In this document: positions 15,956-25,463 of the stretch, piece by piece
How positions within the stretch are numbered: position 1 is the stretch's first letter
Layout: each line of letters opens with the position of its first letter
Translations under genes and position numbers: made by a program
Assembly (NCBI GenBank): GCA_021740125.1
Contig: JAIPAJ010000020.1
Span: 1 to 32,546, forward strand
Direction of reading: 5' to 3'
Length of the DNA stretch: 32,546 nucleotides
DNA from: Leadbetterella sp.
GTDB taxonomy: Bacteria; Bacteroidota; Bacteroidia; Cytophagales; Spirosomataceae
Notes under the pieces: generated by a model
The model's database searches: none
Told to the model about the DNA's origin: nothing
Seen by the model: only the letters and a program-made list of their open reading frames with translations

Positions 15956-16780
15956 ATGGACTATTTTGAACTTTCACTAAGTGTTGAACCTGATTTTTCA
16001 GAAATTCTAATGGCAGAACTTGCCGAAATCGGTTTTGACTCATTCATAGAAACCAACGAAGGACTTCAGGCATATGTCTTAGAAAGTGAATTTCAGGAAC
16101 GCAGCCTAAAAGGACTGATGGAAAATTATGCTTACAAAACTCCGCTAAGCTACAGTCTCAAAAAAATAGAAAAGCAAAACTGGAACAAAGAATGGGAGTC
16201 TAATTTTTCGCCGATTGAGGTTTTAAACAAAGTTTATATCAGAGCTACATTTCACGAACCTGCAGCCAAGAAATTTGAACATGAGATAATTATAACACCC
16301 AAAATGTCATTTGGAACTGGCCACCACGAGACCACTTCGCAGATGATGGAGTTACAGCTAGAAATTGATCATAATCAAAAATCGGTACTTGATGTAGGAA
16401 CAGGAACAGGTATTTTAGCCATTCTAGCCGCTAAACTTGGGGCTACCAAAATCCATTCCTTTGACATAGATGAATGGTCGGTAGAAAACACTATAGAAAA
16501 TATTCAACTCAATGACACTGATTTGATAACCATAGAACTTGGCACCATTGATAGTCAAAAAACTGAAATTTACGATATCGTTTTGGCTAACATCAATAGA
16601 AATATTCTTTTGGAAGAAATTCCCAAATATGCAACCTTCACAAGAGACTATCTACTTTTAAGTGGCTTCTATGAGCACGACATAACCGACATTCAGCAAA
16701 AGGCTGAAGACAATGGATTGAAAAAAATAAAACATATAAGTAAGAATAACTGGGCAGCGGTCGTTTTTAAAAAACATTGA
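15956..16780 (+). CDS. prmA: Ribosomal protein L11 methyltransferase PrmA
   Basis: This 274-residue SAM-dependent methyltransferase modifies lysines and the N-terminus of ribosomal protein L11. The N-terminal 100 residues form the L11-recognition domain. The linker motif MSFGTGHHETT is at 117-127, followed by SAM motif I LDVGTGTGILAI (145-156), the acidic residue binding the SAM ribose in SFDIDEW (168-174), and the family-specific LANINRNIL (210-218). Length is typical. It starts 24 bases after the porV terminator and its stop is 11 bases before the ATG of the large exported protein, so those two are co-transcribed. Confidence 0.95.
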   Translation: MDYFELSLSVEPDFSEILMAELAEIGFDSFIETNEGLQAYVLESEFQERSLKGLMENYAYKTPLSYSLKKIEKQNWNKEWESNFSPIEVLNKVYIRATFHEPAAKKFEHEIIITPKMSFGTGHHETTSQMMELQLEIDHNQKSVLDVGTGTGILAILAAKLGATKIHSFDIDEWSVENTIENIQLNDTDLITIELGTIDSQKTEIYDIVLANINRNILLEEIPKYATFTRDYLLLSGFYEHDITDIQQKAEDNGLKKIKHISKNNWAAVVFKKH

Positions 16781-16791
16781 GCGTAAATACT

Positions 16792-19700
16792 ATGCAGTTT
16801 AAGTCATTATTTGTTTTAATCATTACTATATCTGTATTCTTTTCGAAAGTTCAAGCCCAAGTTCTAACTTTGGCCAATGAGCCTGAACAGTTTATAGTAG
16901 ATTTTCAAAAACAAATGGAAAAGCAGCTTGGATCTTATTCCAAGGCTCCCATAAGCGATTTTTCGGTTTTTTATAAAAACACGCTAGATGCGAAGTCCAG
17001 AACAGAAACTCTAAGTCTAATACAGTTTTTGACAAAAAAAGGCATAAAACCTCTTGAACTATTGACTGCGGTCAATATTCTACAAGCCTATCACAAATCC
17101 GGAATCGACGTGAATACTTTAGGCACTTTTACCAGCTATTTGAGAAAGACTTTTGAGCCTCAGAGTCAAAAAAACATAAATGAGGTAATACTTCAGTTAA
17201 ATAACTTCTTTAAAAATGGAAATGTCTATACCTCGGCTTTTAATAAAGTGAGATTAGTCAACGGACAATATAAATTTGCTTTTTTTGACAAAAAACAAGA
17301 TTACTTTAATCCTACACTTGCTGTTGCTGCTGACCCTAACCCTAAAGAAGCCAAAGAAGAAGATATTGGATGGGGTGAAAACGAAAAAGTAGAAGAATAT
17401 GACCCATGGAACGACCCAAAACTAAATGTCAATCCTGAAATAACTTTAGAAAACGAAGTGCTTGTTAAAATTCCCAAAATAGAAGGAATCCACATAGTTT
17501 TTGAGAATTCAGATTTGGTTTTGCTAAGCCCTTCCGATTCAATTGTAATTAACAAAACGTCAGGAGCTTATGATTTCACAAATGGAGTATTTGTGGGACA
17601 GAGTGGCGAAATTAGTTGGCAAGCTGCAAACGAAAACGCCAAAGCTATTTTGGATAAATTCTACTTGAAGTCACAAAATGGTAAACTCCTAGCAGACAAA
17701 GTAAAAATGGAACACCAAAATGTTCTAAAAAAACAAATCGAAGGAGTATTGGAAATAAAGCTAGAAAAAAGACAGAAAAATGAAATTTCCACTTACCCAA
17801 GATTTAAGTCATATCACAATGACGCAGATTTGGTCTTGAAAATTCCTAGTTATGAATATAAAGGAGGGTATACACTGGTAGGATCAAGAATAACTACTTC
17901 ATCTGCTTTTGATAACTATACCAAACTTATAGCAAACAAAAATCAGAAAAACACTTTTGTAGTAAACGGCAGGAGCTTAATTATTACTGATTCATTAATT
18001 ACTTCCGATAAAGTCAGTTTTGTTACAAAATTTGGAAACGACTCGGTTTCTCATCCTGCATTGAGAATGGAGTACGATTTGAAAAATAACCATTTACAGC
18101 TCAACAAATTACAGAAAAGCGGTTTTCGGACTAGCATGTATTCCGATACTTTCCACCAGGTGGATATACGATGTGATGCCATGTCGTGGGATTTGACTGG
18201 AGGAAAAATGGACTTTTACATAGTTTCAGGAAAAACTGAAATACCTGCCCTTTTCGAATCCTTCAATTATTATAACCCCGAACGTGTCAGAGCCTTGAGT
18301 ACTGCCTCAGGCTTTAATCCTTTAATAGCTGCAGGAAATCTATTTGCAAGAAAAAAAGTAAACGCTTTCACCATTGAAGAAATGATGAACATCACCAAAA
18401 AGGAGCGTTTTCAAGTCAGCAATGGCATGTTGATAGGCCACCAAATGGGCTTTTTTGATTATGATCCATACAAAAATATATATTCTTTGAGCAGAAAAGG
18501 TCAGCATTATTTCTTATCGTTCAACGGCAAAACTGACTTTGACGATTTGGTACTTTCTTCGTTGGCATCTGGCAATGGCTCAGGCAATGCTTCCATAAAT
18601 TTAGAATCAAAAGCTTTAGATATTAAAGGGGCACAAGACTTCAAATTAAGCGATTCACTTGGTATAAGTTTTGTTCCCACGGATCAAAGCATGAAAATCG
18701 TAGGCAATAAAGTGTTTCGATTTAATGGGAAAATTATTGTTAAAAACTTCAAATTTTATGGCGACTTTGAGGTGGAGTATGAAAACTTTCTAGTGAAACT
18801 CAAAAGAATTGACTCAATTACTTTTATACCCTTGGAAAGTTTCAAAAAAGGCGGTAAAAACGAAATAGGGGCACATTTTGCTTTTGGACAAACAGGCACA
18901 TTGTATCTCAATAGCCCAGACAATAAATCGGGAAGAAAAAAACTAGCTGAATATCCTAAACTAAATATTCCCGGAGGACTGACCGTAACTTTTACCGAAA
19001 ACGGAAGATTACAGAAATATGAAGATAATGTAGTTTTCAAGGCCAGCAGCATAAATATTGATAGCTTAAATGCCGTCAATCCAGTTTTTGCTGGCATATT
19101 TACACCTGGAAATATATTCAAAGCTATCCCTGAAAACTTGGTGGTATTACCCGATAGTACAATGGGGATAGTTCATAAAGCTAAGATTCCCTACAAATTA
19201 TATGGTACAGAAAGCACAATAAAAGCAGAAACAGAGATAGTCCTAAACAAAAGAGGCATGAAAACCTCAGGTGAAATCACGCACCTTGCAGGCAAACTTA
19301 AAGCCACAGAGGTGAAGTTTTTTGGTGACTATCTCTCCGCCAAAGGCGAAGCAGGAAAAATCATAGAAACTACCATTGCGACCTCTTATTTTCCTGAAGT
19401 AGCTATTTCAGAATTTCAAATGTTTTGGAGCCCGTCACTGGATAGTATGATTGTAAATTCAGCAAAAGGTTTCAACTTTTACTCAGGTTCGTCAATACTC
19501 AAAGGAGACATTATTTTAAAGAAAAATGGACTTTTTGGAAATGGAGTTTTGGATAGAATAGATTCTGATACTAAATCTGAAAATTTCAAATTCAACAAAT
19601 CTGGCTATTTGGCCAACAAAGCTACTTTCAATGTCAAATCAGCTGAAACGGGTGGAAAGCCTGTATTCTCAGGCAAAAAAGTGGGCTTAGACTTCAATGT

Positions 19701-21528
19701 TGTAAAATCAATAGTCAATATTGCTTCGCAAAACAGCGATTTCAGTGATGCCCAAGCTTCAGTTTTAGAATTCCCCTATTCGTCTTACAATACCACGATT
19801 GATAAAGCTATCTGGAATATAAAAGACAAAAAGATCACCATGGAGGGTTTATTGGAGAACTCAATATTCACCTCTACACTCACCTCACAATATGGCCTGA
19901 AGTTTAATGGAACGGCCGCAGTTTATGACATAGCAAATCTCAATCTCAAAATCTCTGGAGTCAACGAAATACATTCCGCAGATGCGGCGATCATACCCAA
20001 TAAAGGTCTTGTTGCGGTTAAAAAAGACGGAATGTTAGAAGATTTCACCAATGCAAAAATCATTGCTGATACACTCAATAGATATCATAATTTGACAAAA
20101 GCCACGGTAAAAATAAATTCAAGAATTTCATTTGCTGGAAATGCAGATTACCAATTTGTCAATGTAAGTGCCGATACTTTTAATATCAAATTGGGCAATT
20201 TTGAATTTGCTGAACTCGCTGCCGACGGCTCATTATTGAGTTCAAAAGCCTCAAATAAGCTCTCAACAATAGCCAGAGCCAAAGTTTCTGAAAAAGATGG
20301 GGTCTATTTATCTCCAAAAATGCTATACAAAGGAGAAATAACGATGTTGGCTCCATTTAAAAATTTATCATTGAACGGCCAAGTATTACCCGACTTGAAA
20401 AAATACCCTATGCTGGGTGGATCTTGGATTAACTATAGCGGCAATAAATCAGAGGCGATTAGCATCAATGTAGACGAAACACTTAAAGACGGCGGAAAAC
20501 CACTTCATGTAGGGTTACACCTAAAAAGCAACGTCCAAATGGACGCAATTTATCCCACATTTTTATCTTCTAAAAAATCGGAAGATGACCTTGACGTAAT
20601 GGCCGTTACAGGGATTTTCAAAAGGGACGAACCTAACAAGAAATTTGTGGTAAGTTTGGCGGATGAAAATGCAATTGGCAATAAATATGAGTTCTATGAT
20701 GAAAAAGGCATAATAGCTTTGGAAGGTAAATTTAACCTTTTGGGGTTACCTTCGAAAATATTTGAAACAGTGGGTATAGCCAATGTTTCTATGGATTCTA
20801 TGAAATATCAGTTTTCAACGATGATGAAATTTGATTTTCCGCTTTCTATACCGACTACACAAAAATTGGGTGGAAATATCGTAAAAGCCAATCTTGACGC
20901 AGGAAATAGTGATCCTGCAATAGAACCAGAATCGCCTTATTTCCTTTCAAAACTTGCTCAATATATAGGATTCAAAGACGCTGATGGCTATAAAAACAAA
21001 AGTTTAAAAGAACATCTTCCTTTGTTTAAAGAATCTACAAAGTTCTTAAGTACAATTGTGCTTTCAGATGTAAATCTCAAATGGAACCCCATAAGCAATG
21101 CATATTATAGTATTGGGAAAATAGGAATCTCAAATATCGGAGATGTAGATATCAACGCCATGACCGAAGGCTATGTAGAAATAGCAAAAAGCCCACAAAC
21201 AGGAGACGAAATCCATTTATTCTTTGAATTATCACCGGCTAGTTGGTATTATTTTGTTTATAGAAATGGCAGTATGGGCATAGTTTCTACTGATGAGGAC
21301 ATAAACAAAATTCTCAACGGCCCTTCGGTCGGAGGAAAAGAAAAGAAATCAGACGTTCAGTTTATGGACACTGCAGAAGCAGTAAAGTTTAGAAGACGTT
21401 TCTTACAAGTATACAGAGGAATCAAAGAATCAGAGGTAGCAAAAAAGCCTACAGAAAAAGCAAAACTTCCAACCGCACCAGGTACAAAAACTCCTACAAA
21501 GAAAGAAGAAGAAAAAGAGGGTTTCTAA
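16792..21528 (+). CDS. Giant exported beta-rich protein of unknown function
   Basis: The ATG at 16792 begins a signal peptide (MQFKSLFVLI core, cleavage likely after Ala22) and a 1578-residue product; the in-frame TTG at 16777 overlaps the prmA stop and is less likely. The first 130 mature residues look helical. The rest is a long series of alternating hydrophobic/polar strands with recurring short patterns of the type 'G-x-hydrophobic-x-hydrophobic-x-G' and 'F-x-G-x-h-x-h', as in solenoid or groove-shaped periplasmic proteins. The last 40 residues are Lys/Glu/Pro/Thr-rich and probably disordered. There is no lipobox, no obvious transmembrane helix after the signal and no T9SS C-terminal pattern. 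No family was recognised; a lipid-bridge role like AsmA/TamB is only an analogy. Confidence 0.85.
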   Translation: MQFKSLFVLIITISVFFSKVQAQVLTLANEPEQFIVDFQKQMEKQLGSYSKAPISDFSVFYKNTLDAKSRTETLSLIQFLTKKGIKPLELLTAVNILQAYHKSGIDVNTLGTFTSYLRKTFEPQSQKNINEVILQLNNFFKNGNVYTSAFNKVRLVNGQYKFAFFDKKQDYFNPTLAVAADPNPKEAKEEDIGWGENEKVEEYDPWNDPKLNVNPEITLENEVLVKIPKIEGIHIVFENSDLVLLSPSDSIVINKTSGAYDFTNGVFVGQSGEISWQAANENAKAILDKFYLKSQNGKLLADKVKMEHQNVLKKQIEGVLEIKLEKRQKNEISTYPRFKSYHNDADLVLKIPSYEYKGGYTLVGSRITTSSAFDNYTKLIANKNQKNTFVVNGRSLIITDSLITSDKVSFVTKFGNDSVSHPALRMEYDLKNNHLQLNKLQKSGFRTSMYSDTFHQVDIRCDAMSWDLTGGKMDFYIVSGKTEIPALFESFNYYNPERVRALSTASGFNPLIAAGNLFARKKVNAFTIEEMMNITKKERFQVSNGMLIGHQMGFFDYDPYKNIYSLSRKGQHYFLSFNGKTDFDDLVLSSLASGNGSGNASINLESKALDIKGAQDFKLSDSLGISFVPTDQSMKIVGNKVFRFNGKIIVKNFKFYGDFEVEYENFLVKLKRIDSITFIPLESFKKGGKNEIGAHFAFGQTGTLYLNSPDNKSGRKKLAEYPKLNIPGGLTVTFTENGRLQKYEDNVVFKASSINIDSLNAVNPVFAGIFTPGNIFKAIPENLVVLPDSTMGIVHKAKIPYKLYGTESTIKAETEIVLNKRGMKTSGEITHLAGKLKATEVKFFGDYLSAKGEAGKIIETTIATSYFPEVAISEFQMFWSPSLDSMIVNSAKGFNFYSGSSILKGDIILKKNGLFGNGVLDRIDSDTKSENFKFNKSGYLANKATFNVKSAETGGKPVFSGKKVGLDFNVVKSIVNIASQNSDFSDAQASVLEFPYSSYNTTIDKAIWNIKDKKITMEGLLENSIFTSTLTSQYGLKFNGTAAVYDIANLNLKISGVNEIHSADAAIIPNKGLVAVKKDGMLEDFTNAKIIADTLNRYHNLTKATVKINSRISFAGNADYQFVNVSADTFNIKLGNFEFAELAADGSLLSSKASNKLSTIARAKVSEKDGVYLSPKMLYKGEITMLAPFKNLSLNGQVLPDLKKYPMLGGSWINYSGNKSEAISINVDETLKDGGKPLHVGLHLKSNVQMDAIYPTFLSSKKSEDDLDVMAVTGIFKRDEPNKKFVVSLADENAIGNKYEFYDEKGIIALEGKFNLLGLPSKIFETVGIANVSMDSMKYQFSTMMKFDFPLSIPTTQKLGGNIVKANLDAGNSDPAIEPESPYFLSKLAQYIGFKDADGYKNKSLKEHLPLFKESTKFLSTIVLSDVNLKWNPISNAYYSIGKIGISNIGDVDINAMTEGYVEIAKSPQTGDEIHLFFELSPASWYYFVYRNGSMGIVSTDEDINKILNGPSVGGKEKKSDVQFMDTAEAVKFRRRFLQVYRGIKESEVAKKPTEKAKLPTAPGTKTPTKKEEEKEGF

Positions 21529-21574
21529 GATTTGTCACAGTTTGTTATTTATAGAAATACAACTACTAATTTGG

Positions 21575-21601
21575 TATTTGTCTGTATCCCCATGACAAAT
21601 A
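21575..21601 (+). other. Stem-loop after the giant gene, possible transcript end
   Basis: TATTTGTC (21575-21582) pairs with GACAAATA (21594-21601) around an 11-base loop. A further copy of ATTTGTC at 21530-21536 could compete for the same right arm. There is no T run after it, so a role as terminator is uncertain. Confidence 0.35.
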
Positions 21602-22015
21602 TCTAGTATTTTCAAATCAAACACATTCATTCAAATACAAAATAGTCATAAAAATAATACAAGATTCTTCAAAACATAACGAAGTGTAAATTTTTATCAT
21701 TTTTATTGTAATTTATGAAATAATTACAAAAATAGGTTTAAAAAAACTGTTTTTAAATGAAAAAATTATCACTATTGAATAAAATAGGTTTAAAATTAGT
21801 GCATTTTCAAAAAATGAAAACTGAATACATTTTACTATTTTCTTAAATTTTTCTCAAAATATTGAACAAAACTGATTTTTATTTTACCTATTTCAATATT
21901 ATTTTAAATTAGTAATCTTTTTATTAAAAATAATTTTTTAAATAAATTTCACCACATTAATATTGGTACATAAATATTAAAAAATTACAATATTTATAAT
22001 TCTTCGAGTATTCAT
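21602..22015. other. Very AT-rich intergenic stretch before the susC leader
   Basis: About 410 bases of long A and T runs with no credible coding frame. AAAATAGGTTTAAAA occurs twice (near 21729 and 21781). Several near-matches to TAnnTTTG occur, for example TAAATTTC at 21943, but no perfect promoter element for susC was found. Curvature or regulator binding is possible but not shown. Confidence 0.5.
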
Positions 22016-22240
22016 TTCCGACCGCAGAAAGTGAATATTTTAAAGTTTTCTTTTTTGGACACGACTTCATATAAGCGGTTTTCTAAGGCTCAGTTGAGTC
22101 AGTACAACGACAATAAATTTATTAAGATTTAAAAATGGTGAAATCAAAATGATTTGGCCGATTAAAGACTTTGCCACCGAAGCTTAGCTTATCTAACACT
22201 GAGCGGTCGGAGTTTTGAATTCGCTATGGCGATGGTGGCA
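22016..22240 (+). ncRNA. Candidate structured leader RNA of the susC operon
   Basis: Composition changes abruptly from very AT-rich to mixed. CCGACCGC (22018-22025) is perfectly complementary to GCGGTCGG (22203-22210), extended by AGTG (22030-22033) with CACT (22197-22200). The same left arm can instead pair with GCGGTT (22075-22080). TGCCACC (22172-22178) is perfectly complementary to GGTGGCA (22234-22240), 24 bases before the susC ATG, and its CACC can alternatively pair with GGTG at 22137-22140. Local hairpins occur at 22087-22100, 22141-22155 and 22180-22190. Competing pairings around a start codon suggest a riboswitch-like or sRNA-responsive leader. The complementarity is seen; function is inferred. 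It matches no riboswitch class I know. Confidence 0.5.
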
Positions 22241-22263
22241 TTTATTATCTAAACTGTTAACCA

Positions 22264-25200
22264 ATGAAAAAGATGAAGAGAATTCTACGATTAAGTTTTA
22301 TCCTTCTTTTCGCTCCAGTGCTACTAATGGCACAAGAAAAAAAGGTCACGGGCATCGTCAGCTCAGTGTCTGATGGCATTTTACCTGGCGTATCCGTATT
22401 AGTGAAAGGCACCAGCCAAGGTACAGTAACAGACGCTCAAGGCAGGTTCTCTGTTACATTGACAAACCCCGATGCTGTTTTGGTTTTTAGTGCTATTGGT
22501 TTTACACCAATGGAAGTAGCAGTAAAATCTAAAACTACCATAGACATTATGATGGAAACCGATTCTAAACTTCTAAACGAGGTAGTCGTAACTGCACTGG
22601 GTATTTCGAGAGAAAAAAAGTCGTTGGGCTTTTCACAACAAGAAGTGAAAGGCGAAAGTCTGACAGAGTCGAGATCTACTAACGTGGCCAATGCCTTATC
22701 AGGCAAAGTAGCTGGTGTGAGAATAAGTGCAAATGGAGGCCCAGGAAGTGGCTCAACAATACAAATCAGAGGTTCTTCATCTGTTTCAGGCAATAACCAA
22801 CCACTCATAGTTGTAGACGGCGTTCCGTTACAACAACAAGCTGACAAACAATTTGGTGGCGGAATTTCAGAAATTAACCCTGACAATATAAAGGAAATAT
22901 CGGTACTAAAAGGACCTAATGCAGCTGCCTTATATGGCTCAAGAGCGGCAAACGGCGTAATCTTGATTACTACCAAAAACGGTGCAGGTACTAAAGGCCT
23001 AGGTATAGAATTCAACACAAACTATACCATGGAAAGACCGCTGGTAAAGCCTGATTTTCAGGATATTTACGGTGGTGGTAATGGATATAGGACTTGGTAC
23101 TCAGACGGTTGGAGTGGCGTAATAGCACCTGATGCCTACGACCAATATGCATCAGCTTATGGTTCTGTTTCTCCGGGTAGAACAACCGGAACAGATGGAA
23201 CGGATGAAAGCTGGGGAGCCCCAATGGACGGACGAATGGTTAGACAATGGTGGACAGGAAAAGATGTTGCTCCACTGACACCACAACCCAACAACTGGGA
23301 GGAGTTCTGGGATACAGGTACCTCGGCTACCAATTCGATAGCCCTGTCAGGTGGAAACGATAAAGGAAGTTTCCGAATGAGTTATTCAAACCTTACTCAA
23401 AAAGGTATAGCGGCATTCAATGGTTTCAACAGGAATAACTTCAAATTGAATTCGGCCTATACTATCAATAAATTTTTATCAGTTAACACTTCTGGAGAGT
23501 ATATCAAATCAGGTGGAAATAGAACATTTACTGGTGGAGATCAATTTATTTGGTCACACAGACACGTTTCGTGGGATCAATTGGCAAACTGGAGAGATTA
23601 CACTGGTGTACATATTCAGAGAGCTGTGGCAGGAAAATTACCTGACAATGATCCACCAAACTGGCAACATACATTCTTTACTAACCCATTATATTTGAAC
23701 GAGTTACTACCTAACATCAATGACAAAGATAGAATTTTAGGTAATATTTCATTGAGCATAAAAATCAATGAACACCTCAAGGCTTTGGTAAGAACCGGTA
23801 CTGACATGTGGACAGACACCAGAACGAACATAGTGAACTTTGAAAGAGTTAGAAACGGAAACAAAACGCCAGGAAGATATTCAGAAGAAGTGTTGAGAAG
23901 TCAAGAAACCAACCATGATTTCCTTTTGACATACGATAGAATGTTTGGTAAAAACTTCTCTTTGGTAGCATCGGCAGGTGGAGCACAGAGAACCAATTTC
24001 TACAAAAGAAACTTCACAAATGTAGCAGAACTAGTAGTTGATGGCGTTTACAACTTAGGAAACTCTAACCCAAGTCAAAACACTGTAGCAAGTACCATCA
24101 CTGAGTCTGAAGTACAAAGTTTGTATGCCTCATCACAATTTGGATACAAAAATGCTTTGTTCCTCGATGTAACGGCTCGTAACGATTGGTCAAGCACTTT
24201 ACCTTCTATTGACAGATCATATTTTTATCCTTCGGTATCAGGAAGTGCTGTTTTGACAGATTTGCTTTCTATCTCGAATCCAATTTTGTCTTACGGAAAA
24301 GTGAGAGCATCGTGGGCTCAGGTTGGTAACGACGCCGATCCTTATCAGCTAGCACAGACTTTCAGAGCAGCAGGTTCTTGGAACGGTAGTATACCTCAGT
24401 ATTTCGAAAACTTAACTATATCTAACGCTACTCTAAAACCAGAAATAACGACAGGTATAGAATTTGGTCTAGATTTGAAATTCTTGAAAAACAGATTATC
24501 ACTAGATGCGACATACTACAATCAAACCACTAAAAACCAAATTCTTGGTGTAGAAATTTCAAAAGCAAGTGGATATGACAAACGTATATTGAACGCTGGT
24601 AAAATATCTAACAAAGGTATCGAAATTTCACTCTCTGGATCTCCTTTGAGTGCCTCAAGCAAACTTAAATGGGAAATTGGCGTAAACTACGCAAGAAATA
24701 GAAACTTGGTAGAAGAACTTGCTGAAGGCCTAGACACTTATACTTTACAAGAAAGAAGGGGACTAATTTCCATTGCTAAAGTAGGTCAGCCTTATGGTAC
24801 TTTGTTCGGAATCGGATTTGTTCATTCTCCCGATGGTCAGGTTGTTTACAGCAACGGCCTACCAGTTGTAGACAATACACCTAAAATATTGGGTAACGTA
24901 CAGCCTAAATGGACGGGAGGTTTGAGCAACTCATTTACTTACAAAAGGTTTGTATTAAGTGCATTGCTAGATGCCAAAGTAGGTGGCGATTTGTTTGACG
25001 AAGGAACAGGTACAGCAAGATGGACTGGCCAATACGAAGAAACAGCCGTTGGTAGAGAAGAAGGGGTAATAGGTACAGGCGTGATGAACATCGGAACTGC
25101 CGAAAAACCTAACTATGTAGCAAACGATGTTGTAGTAGCTGCCAACCAATTGTATGGTTTCAACAACCCAAGAAGGTACCATGAAGCATCTATCTACGAT

Positions 25201-25443
25201 GGTACTTATGTGAAATTGAGAGAGATGTCATTTGGCTATAAAATTCCTGAGAAACTTTCTCAAAAACTAAAAATCCAAAGTGCGAAGTTTTCAGTAGTGG
25301 GTAGAAACCTAGCCATTCTTTTCAAAAACACACCGCATATCGACCCAGAAGTAGATAGATTCGGAGGTAACTCACAAGGTTTTGCTTATGGCGAATTGCC
25401 GAATTCTAGAAGCTTAGGTTTCAATCTAAATCTTGGTTTTTAA
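22264..25443 (+). CDS. SusC/RagA-family TonB-dependent outer membrane transporter
   Basis: This 1059-residue protein imports a nutrient through the outer membrane using TonB energy. It has a signal peptide (residues 1-23, ending LMA-Q), a carboxypeptidase-D-regulatory-like domain (about 26-100) as in SusC proteins, the LNEVVVTALG linker (104-113), and a plug domain (about 130-235) with the conserved IQIRGSSS and LIVVDGVP patterns. The rest is a 22-strand barrel ending in Phe. All expected parts are intact. The ligand cannot be read from sequence: no carbohydrate-active enzyme lies nearby, and the coupled aminotransferase hints at an amino compound. susD starts 20 bases after the stop. An unusual leader with competing RNA pairings precedes the start codon. 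Confidence 0.95.
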   Translation: MKKMKRILRLSFILLFAPVLLMAQEKKVTGIVSSVSDGILPGVSVLVKGTSQGTVTDAQGRFSVTLTNPDAVLVFSAIGFTPMEVAVKSKTTIDIMMETDSKLLNEVVVTALGISREKKSLGFSQQEVKGESLTESRSTNVANALSGKVAGVRISANGGPGSGSTIQIRGSSSVSGNNQPLIVVDGVPLQQQADKQFGGGISEINPDNIKEISVLKGPNAAALYGSRAANGVILITTKNGAGTKGLGIEFNTNYTMERPLVKPDFQDIYGGGNGYRTWYSDGWSGVIAPDAYDQYASAYGSVSPGRTTGTDGTDESWGAPMDGRMVRQWWTGKDVAPLTPQPNNWEEFWDTGTSATNSIALSGGNDKGSFRMSYSNLTQKGIAAFNGFNRNNFKLNSAYTINKFLSVNTSGEYIKSGGNRTFTGGDQFIWSHRHVSWDQLANWRDYTGVHIQRAVAGKLPDNDPPNWQHTFFTNPLYLNELLPNINDKDRILGNISLSIKINEHLKALVRTGTDMWTDTRTNIVNFERVRNGNKTPGRYSEEVLRSQETNHDFLLTYDRMFGKNFSLVASAGGAQRTNFYKRNFTNVAELVVDGVYNLGNSNPSQNTVASTITESEVQSLYASSQFGYKNALFLDVTARNDWSSTLPSIDRSYFYPSVSGSAVLTDLLSISNPILSYGKVRASWAQVGNDADPYQLAQTFRAAGSWNGSIPQYFENLTISNATLKPEITTGIEFGLDLKFLKNRLSLDATYYNQTTKNQILGVEISKASGYDKRILNAGKISNKGIEISLSGSPLSASSKLKWEIGVNYARNRNLVEELAEGLDTYTLQERRGLISIAKVGQPYGTLFGIGFVHSPDGQVVYSNGLPVVDNTPKILGNVQPKWTGGLSNSFTYKRFVLSALLDAKVGGDLFDEGTGTARWTGQYEETAVGREEGVIGTGVMNIGTAEKPNYVANDVVVAANQLYGFNNPRRYHEASIYDGTYVKLREMSFGYKIPEKLSQKLKIQSAKFSVVGRNLAILFKNTPHIDPEVDRFGGNSQGFAYGELPNSRSLGFNLNLGF

Positions 25444-25463
25444 TCAATTAAAATTTCAGAATT

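Noticed and set aside
21728-21795. Repeated AAAATAGGTTTAAAA as a promoter or regulator site for susC
   Set aside because: TAGGTTTA is one base short of the -7 consensus and the copies are A/T-rich enough to arise by chance; they lie more than 450 bases before the start codon.
22016-22263. Cobalamin, TPP or SAM riboswitch before susC
   Set aside because: The conserved core sequences of these classes were looked for and not found; only the unexplained pairings remain.
22437-23018. 193-codon open frame on the minus strand inside susC
   Set aside because: It lies fully within a clear SusC gene, has a biased composition typical of a reverse-frame shadow and shows no motif or start context.
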